Assembly: GCF_000499385.1 (NCBI RefSeq)
Contig: NW_013654774.1
Coordinates: 1-13,800, forward strand
DNA: 13,800 bases
Reading direction: 5' to 3'
Origin: Eimeria necatrix
Taxonomy: Eukaryota > Apicomplexa > Conoidasida > Eucoccidiorida > Eimeriidae
The position numbers and the translations under genes were made by a program. Shown piece after piece: positions 7,453 to 13,800 of the stretch (positions are counted from its first letter, which is position 1; every line of letters starts with the position of its first letter). The notes beneath the pieces were generated by a model, which had not been told where the DNA came from, did no database searches, and saw nothing but the letters and a program-made list of their open reading frames with translations.

Positions 7453-7609
7453 CTGTCAAGCAATTCAACAAGGAGATAATGTGATAATAATAACACAGCT
7501 AATCCACCGAAAAATTACAGAAGCACAAGAGGGCACGCAGGAGCCTATTTAGCCAGGAGCAAGTGTGGAACTTTTGGCTGTGGCTCAGGAGCAAATGAGG
7601 AAGACTTAC
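7453..7609 (-). other. Intron 1 of the Sec14-like gene (157 bases)
   Basis: Donor CCC|GTAAGT at 7609 and acceptor TTGACAG|GTG at 7453, phase 0. Splicing joins FRRQQLP to VLESEVYYELR, the usual transition between the N-terminal helices and the lipid-binding fold. The intron is AT-rich near its 3' end (TTATTATTATCACATTATC). Confidence 0.85.
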
Positions 7610-8428
7610 GGGAAGCTGCTGTCTCCGGAAAGACAGTGTTGATTGTAGAAGGTCGAAGGTCTTTTGAGTATCAAAAGAACAGCTGTACAGGTATCTCAGC
7701 ACGAGTTGTTCCAACCAGACTGGTTGTACCCCCAAAATCGTGCTGGGATCTCGACTTGCTGTGTTCTCGACATCCTCTTCCTGTGATTCCAGAAGCTGCA
7801 AGAGGACCTGTTCTATGGCGTCCTGTTCTTCCTCACTGACCGGCGTGTTAGTGAAGATTTGTCTGTCCTCGTGATCCTCACCAGCCGATGCGATCCACTC
7901 AGCCAGTAGCTCTTCCGGTAGCAACCAAGAGCCCCGCTGGTCCCCATCTGTCACATCGAAGCAGATCTGGCCCAGCAAGAGGGAGTGCTCCTGAGATGGA
8001 AGCACTTTGCGGAGGACCGGCTCCCACACATTAAATTGACCCGCACCCTGCAGTGCCATGACGTATTCAGTTGACACTTCAATCCCCAGGCTTCCTCCCT
8101 GTGGGCCGACTGCTGGAAGCGCTACATCGTGGCCCACCACTTCTGGGGCAGGCTGCGTGTGTTCACCGCAAGCAGCACCATATATATTTGGCTTCATCTG
8201 GGCTCCATGGTCGTCGCAAGGTATGCCCTGTAGGCAGGCGCTCCTAGCAGTGAAGCTTGTTTCATGCCGTTCATTGCGTTTGCCAGTATCCAACGAGGGA
8301 GGAGAAGCCTCATGCGTAACAGCAGCGTCACTAAACGTGGATTCAGCCGTCCAAGGCGCTGCATGGGTTGAAGATGCTTTAGTTTCCTCCAAGGCAACGA
8401 GGCTTGACAGTGATTCCATTGCACCCAT

Positions 8429-9900
8429 AACACCCACGCGGCGCAAATACTCACGTGTGAAACGTGCGCAGCAGCTTGTGAAGTCTTGAGTTTTGTAGCT
8501 TTTTCAGGCTCCTATATTTCGACACCTAAGCAGCTGAACATCATATTCCCTGCATATTGGGGGCGAGTCACAACAAAGACCTCCCGCTTCTGCCGACTGC
8601 GCGGGTCGTCGAAGACCTCGTCGAGAGCCACAACTATGGGCAAATGCCACTTAATATGTAGCTCCATTGCATATTCTGGCGCGTTGCTGCAGAATCCAGG
8701 GATAGTACATCGCCAAGCTCGTGAACTTAGGACACTCTAGGGGGATCAACACCACATGCTGGATGCTGTGGTGTCGAGGCCATCTGAATGGTTTGTTCCT
8801 ATCTCAGTGAAGCACGTGTACGATATGTCAACGCCCAATCTTAACTCTGAGTTTTAATTTCACACAGTTGTATTGAGCGCGTAAGCTGGTCATGCAGACT
8901 GTCTACAGGATGGGAGGGGAGCTTCCCTCCTGAAAACATTCGATTGATACTTTTCTAGCCTCAGACACTCGATTTGAGCCGTTCGCCTCACCGAAGTCGT
9001 TCAGTGTGCTGTTTCAGTGCATCGCTATTTCGAGCTTCAACCGTGGATCCAGTCTCTTTCTCCTCTTGTTGCTGTACGTGCTGCTGATGGATTGGTGGCC
9101 AGAGTCCGACTGATTGGCTCCTGTCGAAGTGATGCGTCAGTGAAACACGCCTGATCTACAGGTCTTCTATTGCCGTATAGCAGTCGTGAGTAATTGCCAG
9201 TATGTGCGTGTTCTTCAAATGCGTTTTCCAACAGGATACTTCCTCAACCGTTCCTGTGGGGTCCCACCATGAGACGACACTGGAAGACGCTGACGGACGT
9301 GTCCTACCCTTCCCCTTAGGCCAAGCTCAACTGCTCTCCAAACAGCGCGATAATTGAAGATGCTCCCCCCCTTATTTTGTAGCGTCAGAGGAGGCACTCA
9401 TTTTGCTTGGCTCAGCTTTCGAGCTGTTGCACGTGCTAGACAGCACATTGCAAGGTTACGAAACTAACGCTAACAAGGCTGAGTTCGAAGAATATTTTCA
9501 CAAGTGGGGCTTTAAACTGTGTAAGAATACAGGCTTCAAAGGATCTATTGGTTTCACAAGCCCGGCAGCAAGCAGGTTATTTGGAGATCGCCAATGGCTC
9601 CGGGTGGAATCGCAGCAAACCGCAATGGGTACAACCACTTCAAACAATATGAGGAATCGCCAATATCGTTTTTTTTTTATTCAAGTTTTTGCATAATAGT
9701 GGCCAATGGGCTATGATTTTTTGAGGCCTACGAAGGTTTGGTGGACCACTGCAACGGAAAATCTAGGTGCTTGACCTAAGTCTACAGGTATTACTGAAAC
9801 CGTCTTCATAGAGGCAAATGCGGTTGGCTCTGGAGGCTCATATACAAACAAAATGTTAAGCTCGTCGATGCAGCGCCAACACCGGTTCCGGAAAATAGTA
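8429..9900. other. Non-coding or unassigned stretch upstream of the Sec14-like gene
   Basis: The first part should hold the promoter and 5' leader of the minus-strand Sec14-like gene; the frame is open back to 8503 without another ATG. Between 8500 and 9380 I see only short frames without recognisable content. Two weak coding-like patches near 9382-9570 and 9711-9911 are listed separately. No repeat copies of the downstream hairpin family occur here. Confidence 0.5.
9382..9570 (+). other. Possible orphan exon, unknown function
   Basis: A pyrimidine tract (CTCCCCCCCCTTATTTTGTAG) ends at 9381 and looks like a 3' splice site. The following frame reads SEEALILLGSAFELLHVLD, then an Asn- and Lys-rich helical stretch with EFEEYFHKWGFKL, and GFKGSIGF. 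A GTTATT donor-like site follows at about 9571, and the frame itself stays open to 9696. No ATG begins it, so it would have to be internal. I cannot name a family or find partner exons. Confidence 0.2.
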
Positions 9901-9911
9901 CACGCAGACAC
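9711..9911 (-). other. Weak minus-strand open frame followed by an A-run
   Basis: A 66-codon frame reading CWRCIDELNILFVYEPPEP and VVHQTFVGLKKS, stopping at 9711. About 32 bases beyond the stop comes GAATAAAAAAAAAAC, an AATAAA-like signal merged into ten A (9669-9678 on plus as T). That looks like the 3' end of a retroposed transcript. No ATG starts the frame at its upstream end, and no family is recognised. It may be chance. Confidence 0.2.
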
Positions 9912-10665
9912 AGCAAAGGGAAAAAGAGCTAACTTCAGTAAGAAGCAGGTACAGCCTATGTAGCAGCAGAGCTACGATCAACGGTTGACTTCAGTAGAAT
10001 TTGCAGCAGCGGAAGGCTCATGGAACGAAGCAGAGAATCAGTGAACAGAGCAATACGGCGAATGAAAGCGCTGCGTTGGTGAGGATCACACAAGGATCAA
10101 TTGATGTCAGACGAGCAGAGGTGACAAGGTACGCCGTATACCGAGCGGCCGCACCGACGGCTTGGAATTTTCCGAATGTCAAGGCATGAGGCACTTGTTA
10201 AAGAGCTGCCATCCACGGAAATTGGAGGCTAGAAGGTCAGGAAGAATCCGCAGGAGGTGAGGGGTGAAGGTCACTACATTAGAGATTTTGGCATTCCATC
10301 CACGCCGAGGCAAGAGTACTAAGAGATGCCACAAGAGAGACAAGAAACGGCATCATTGAAGAGCCAGAGCCCAGGAGTTGAGGGAGAAGAATCCCCTAGG
10401 AACCAGTAATTATGCCGAAGTTTTCAGTGTGTTTCCATCACGGGGCCGAAGGCCGTCGAAGCCGCCCAGCTATGAATGCAGCGGACCCTAACGTAAGAGC
10501 AAGGAGATACCAAAGATGCAAGTGCGTAAACAGTGCCCAAGGCTCATGCTGAAAGAAAGAAGCGCACCTTACCAGAGAAAACGCTGGCTAGTGTGACGGC
10601 CCTCAGCACGCAGTCCAAGGGAAAAGGCAAGGTAGGTAAACCGCAAGATTTCGATGTGGCGGAAT
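9900..10665 (+). other. Purine-rich stretch without a gene
   Basis: The plus strand is persistently rich in A and G over about 750 bases, with runs such as AGGAGGTGAGGGGTGAAGG and ACAAGAGAGACAAGAAACGG, unlike either flank. Stops are frequent in all plus frames and the only open frame above 60 codons (10001-10189) has no recognisable content. The cause of the strand bias is unknown. Confidence 0.5.
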
Positions 10666-10679
10666 GGAAGCCGCACTGC

Positions 10680-10900
10680 TGCAGTCCGCAGGCATTACAA
10701 TAGGGCTTGCTGGTGACCTTAAAAAGATAGCTAGCTGATGAACTATAAGAGGTTAAAACGCTGAACGAGGACAGGAACTTCTTACTAGTAGCGAAATAAG
10801 GCAGTGTATCAGCAAATTAGCATACGTAAACTAGACGTATCTGTGAGTACCAGGAGATTGGGGCTGGCGATAGCGCCGGCACCGTTGCAGGACTTCTACC
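10680..10900 (+). repeat. Hairpin repeat copy A (subfamily 1)
   Basis: Starts with a degenerate terminal palindrome (TGCAGTCCGCAGGCATTACA), then GGGCTTGCTGGTGACC and GATAGCTAGC, and ends after the internal hairpin core GGCTGGCGATAGCGCCGGC (10862-10880). It is most similar to copy C, sharing the long block around ATCAGCAAATTAGCAT, which copies B and D lack. No right-hand terminal palindrome is recognisable, so it may be decayed at that end. Confidence 0.8.
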
Positions 10901-11219
10901 CACAGAGAGTTGCTGAATCACTTGATCGTTCCTGGTTGAAGACGCGGTATCAAAGCACCCACAATCTCGAGAAAGGGGGCAGTAAGAGGGTTCCAATTCC
11001 TCAGGACATCAATGACAGAGTTTCTTCGAGAAATGGCTAGTTGTATTATTCGACAAAGCAGGGACGCTCCCTCTCCAGCTTGTCAGACTGAGTGTAACAA
11101 AGCATCTATTTCACGGTACAGTTGACTCAATTCTTGGTGTTACTCTCGGCGTGTCCATCGTTCTGAGTTGGTAGAAGGAGGATATGGGCTGAATGATGCT
11201 TAACGGATTTTAGAGCTGC

Positions 11220-11658
11220 TGTAGTGCACAATGCCTACTGCTGCGACTACTGTAGTGCACAGGCACTACAATGGGGCTGGCTAGTGTCCTAGAGATGATA
11301 GCTAGCGACCTACAAGCGGCCGCAACACTGGAGGAGGACAGGACCCTCCCAATAGGATTAAAGTAAGAAAAGCTGTCTATTAGTTCTAATGAATACGTGA
11401 AATGTGTGGAAATTGTGTGGAGACTGGGGCTGGCGATAGCGCCGGCGCCAGTGTGGGCCTCCTCCCCATAGCGCCTAGGAGGCGAGCTCCCAGAGTGGGG
11501 CGAATCGAACAGACAGATTTGAAACACTTAAGAATTGTCGTATTTCGATGGAATAAAGCTATAGTGTCCGAGAAATGGGGCTACGCTAGGCGTAGTTTGT
11601 AGGCCTGCTCGAGGGGCAGGAAGCAGCGTAGTCGCAGCAGTAGGCGCCGCGCACTACA
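11220..11658 (+). mobile_element. Foldback-type element containing repeat copy B (subfamily 2)
   Basis: Bounded by 31-base inverted repeats at 11220-11250 and 11628-11658, 27 of 31 matching and all four differences transitions. Directly inside the left end lies a palindrome (TGTAGTGC, ACAG, GCACTACA at 11251-11270), followed by the family body with GATAGCTAGCGACCTACAAG, GGAGGAGGACAGGACCCTCC and the internal hairpin (11423-11452). A further hairpin GCCTCCT/AGGAGGC follows at 11457-11483. It has no coding capacity, so it would depend on enzymes made elsewhere. A target-site duplication could not be fixed by eye. Confidence 0.6.
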
Positions 11659-11827
11659 ACTACGCTTTTATCTGGCCCACGAGTAGGGCGCCCTATGAAA
11701 AACCTTCTACCTTCGACGCACCTCTCATGAAACAAATACCAAAATATCAATAATCGCTGTCATCATTCAAGTCCTGAAATCGATTTTCCTTAAAAGCTCC
11801 CCGCACTCAGGGCTCTTGCTTCCTTGG

Positions 11828-12054
11828 CCCTGTGGGGCGGTGGCCCGCACCGGTGCCCTATCGCCAGCCCCAATATCCCAAAGTTATTCACGGACACGTC
11901 TAGTTTATGCATGCTAATTTGCTGATAAACTGCCTTACTTCATTACTAGTAAGAAGCTTCTGTCCTTGTTCAGCGCGTTAACTTCTTATAGGTCACCAGC
12001 TAGCTATCATCTTCAGGTCACCAGCAAGCGCTATTGTAGTGCCTGCGCACTACA
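11828..12054 (-). repeat. Hairpin repeat copy C (subfamily 1, inverted)
   Basis: On the minus strand it begins with a palindrome (TGTAGTGC, loop GCAG, GCACTACA at 12054-12035), continues with CTTGCTGGTGACC and the ATCAGCAAATTAGCAT block, and ends with GGGGCTGGCGATAGGGC (about 11874-11858), where the internal hairpin is damaged. Compared with copy A over about 125 bases I count roughly 14 transitions and 4 transversions, with no gap needed. Confidence 0.85.
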
Positions 12055-13453
12055 GCTGCTGACATAAGCCCGACTGAAAATGAGAGTCGCTGCCGCGAGT
12101 AGGCACAAAGGGAAGCCGAGCTAACGATTGAGCTGGCTAGATTGAGGTTAAGCAGTGCCAGCTGCTAACGACGTCTTTTTTGTGGGAAAGAAATGAGCGA
12201 CGCTGGATAGAAGGTCACCTTGCAACGGAATCAAGTGAAACCAGAGACAGAGAGAGGCAGAAAAGTTGTTGGGTCTAGAATGACGCGGTTGCAACGGCTA
12301 GAGGCAACGCCCGGCGGCTGAAGAAGCCCTCCATAGTTTTGACTGGGTGATTTAGATGCACAGCACTAAACGCAAGACTCCACGCGTGCAGTACTATAAA
12401 CATGCATGTCTCGCCAACCATAATGTTTGCTCCGAGCTTCGAAGGTCTTTTTCTGTCCACAGTGGGCAGTTGTTACATGACCGTGGCGATTGTAAAGCAC
12501 GTGAATAAAGAACTTTTGAAATTGCCCTAAACATATTGACCACATGCTCTAGGTAGCGATCCGCAGTTGAGGCGAACAAAAGCGGAAGGTAAAGTGATGG
12601 TTGCGGAACTCAACTGTGGAGTCTTTGCTCTTCTGTTGAGCTGCGCCAGTGTAAGAACTACAGAATATCAGGCGCTGTTCATGGGACGAAGTCCATGCAT
12701 GTCGAGAAAGGGCCCTCCGTTGCTCCAGTGACTGCTTGCGTGAGCGTTTCAACAGGCTGTGATACTGCTGACTGCAAAGTTGCGCTAGGGTAAGGCACAT
12801 GTGGAACAGTTGGCGAGCAACGGGTATGGGCGTTTGGGGCCGTGTTCGTGGGAACAACTTTAAGTTTTTGTACGCTAACAGGCTGTCGCCACCAACGAAA
12901 GCTTATGCTTGCGATCGCTGCGATATCTGCCTGTCTTCTGTGAGGGTCTTAAAAGATTGTCGACTTCGGTCGCAAGCAGTGCTGAAGTTTAAGCGCCTTC
13001 AGGAGTAACTGGAGCACGTTGAGTAGATTACTGAGGTCGTCGAACCAGAAAGACGGTAATCTGCTTATGTACACCTTACAAGTATGTGGCTGTGAGGCCT
13101 TGAAGTGCCGCTAGAAAATTTAGCGAACGAGCAGTACGGTCACGCGGAGGCGCTGATGCACTCAGTTACTGCAAACCAGTGGGAGAAGAAACGTCGGTAT
13201 GCGCCGTAGTTTAAAGGCGCTTAATAAGTGAGACCTTCTGCCGAGGGCAGTGACAAGGGGGAGAAATTCTTAACCATATGCCTAATATTTCTGCAGAAAG
13301 GGGTTCATGGGCTGGCAAACGAAGCCGATAGATTTGCGTACTCGTTCGAAAAACGCTTTTATGCCATAGCCTGATACGTCAGTAAATAAGTCGAAGAGCT
13401 TGCTTTTGCCGGGAGCTGGTCGGGTCGTGCGATAAATAACGCTCTGCTGAAGG
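12055..13453. other. Unassigned stretch between repeat copies C and D
   Basis: About 1.4 kb with only short open frames in both directions, none with an ATG start plus recognisable content. An AATAAA lies near 12503 without a credible upstream gene. I see no further copies of the hairpin repeat, no tandem repeats and no RNA gene. Confidence 0.5.
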
Positions 13454-13715
13454 TGTAGTGCGCGGACACTACAATATTGTAGTGCACAGGCACTACAATA
13501 GGGCTTGCTGGTGACCTATAGACGATAGCTAGCTAGCGACCTACAAGGGGTCGCAACACTGGAGGAGGACAGGACCCTCCTACTAGGATCAAAGTAAGGC
13601 AATTTGTCTGCGACTTAATATGCATACGCTAGAGGTGCCTGAAAATGCGTGGAGACTGGGGCTGGCGATAGCGCCGGCACCAGTGCAGGCCTCCTCTGTA
13701 GTGCATGGCACTACA
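13454..13715 (+). mobile_element. Hairpin repeat copy D (subfamily 2), bounded by terminal palindromes
   Basis: The left side carries two palindromes in a row: TGTAGTG/CACTACA at 13454-13473 and perfect 10-base arms ATTGTAGTGC/GCACTACAAT at 13476-13499. The right end is a third, TGTAGTGC/GCACTACA at 13697-13715. The body shares GACCTACAAGGGGTCGCAAC, GGAGGAGGACAGGACCCTCC and the internal hairpin (13655-13684) with copy B. At about 240 bases between palindromes and with no reading frame it looks like a complete non-autonomous element. Confidence 0.7.
13655..13684 (+). other. Internal hairpin of the repeat family (best copy)
   Basis: Arms ACTGGGGCTGGCG and CGCCGGCACCAGT around the loop ATAG, with one mismatch and one G-T pair in a 13-base stem. 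The same block is present in copy B (11423-11452) and copy A (core 10862-10880) and, damaged, in copy C. It is the best conserved part of the family. Confidence 0.75.
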
Positions 13716-13800
13716 ATTGACCTTCGTCGCCACCCGATACTTGCTAATGTGAGAAGCATGAATAATATTGAATATCTTAGCGCTTAAAGCACTGTGGGAT

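Larger units (their letters stand above)
6668..8428 (-). pseudogene. Sec14-like CRAL-TRIO lipid-binding protein gene, three exons, one-base frame break in exon 3
   Basis: Exons on the minus strand: 8428-7610, 7452-7268 and 7044-6668; with the break ignored the product would be 459 aa. Residues 1-210 are an acidic, low-complexity leader. About 215-273 match the CRAL-TRIO N-terminal helices (LEQLVLRYLYSCSFDTQKTF, FRRQQLP). Exon 2 gives the start of the lipid-binding fold (YWHGRDRKLRPLLVV). Exon 3 gives GKVESWCILCDLSGISI and YRGRLYRFYIL, then after the break HAPRLFHFVAKPL, KKFRVFTSFDEWQ and the closing KKFGGTAP. Members bind and exchange phosphoinositides or other lipids in the cytosol. Junction phases are 0 and 2 and join without loss of homology. 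The ATG at 8428 is the first in frame; 8419 is the alternative. The frame between YIL and HAP is broken by one extra base near 6890. Pseudogene is my default label; sequencing error or +1 recoding would make it a gene. Confidence 0.8.

Noticed and set aside
8440..8458. GTGAGT donor-like site upstream of the Sec14 start, suggesting an extra 5' exon
   Set aside because: The frame downstream of it has a usable ATG at 8428 and no acceptor lies between, so an upstream coding exon is not supported.
8058..8489. Plus-strand frame of 143 codons
   Set aside because: Antisense to Sec14 exon 1, whose product and splice donor are clear on the minus strand.
11402..11602. Short frames inside repeat copies A and B
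   Set aside because: They run across palindromes and hairpins, are not shared between copies and lack protein-like composition.
10680..13715. CRISPR array or tandem satellite
   Set aside because: Only four copies of 200 or more bases, in mixed orientation with unequal gaps; no regular spacing.

Overview
This is eukaryotic nuclear DNA. The only gene with a firmly assigned family (CRAL-TRIO/Sec14) is split by two GT-AG introns of 157 and 223 bases. The largest open frames are long, Ser-rich and probably disordered, and the right-hand third is non-coding DNA holding a family of short hairpin-ended repeats. One open frame ends in a bacterial-type ribosomal protein bL35 domain, preceded by a hydrophobic segment and a leader poor in acidic residues. 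That arrangement fits import into a complex plastid, so a plastid-bearing alveolate or alga is plausible. A mitochondrial bL35 in another protist is not excluded, and I do not name a species.

Layout. Positions 1-8430 hold a back-to-front duplication. On the right, the minus strand carries a Sec14-like gene (8428 to 6668, three exons). Only 25 bases after its stop begins a 959-codon frame (6642 to 3763) whose last 62 residues are bL35. On the left, a plus-strand copy of the junction, comprising the last 65 bases of the Sec14 exon and the start of the long frame, opens an 895-codon frame (95 to 2782). Positions 5-318 and 6419-6732 are identical over 314 bases in inverted orientation. Identity falls to about 91% over the next 130 bases and about 64% over the next 33, then no similarity is visible. 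The two long proteins thus share one N-terminal module on unrelated bodies. They converge on a 980-base gap.

The Sec14-like gene has clear homology across its whole lipid-binding domain but carries a one-base frame break near 6890. It is a pseudogene, an assembly error or a recoded gene.

Positions 8430-10680 hold no gene I can name. There are two weak coding-like stretches (9382-9570 on plus; 9911-9711 on minus, followed by a run of ten A) and a strongly purine-rich stretch. Positions 10680-13715 hold four copies of a 200-240 base repeat with palindromic TGTAGTGC/GCACTACA ends and a well conserved internal hairpin. They fall in two subfamilies and resemble non-autonomous foldback elements. 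The rest is featureless by eye.

No operon-like functional pathway can be read from the gene set. The main points of interest are the shared N-terminal module, the bL35 fusion, the frame break in the Sec14 gene and the hairpin repeat family.
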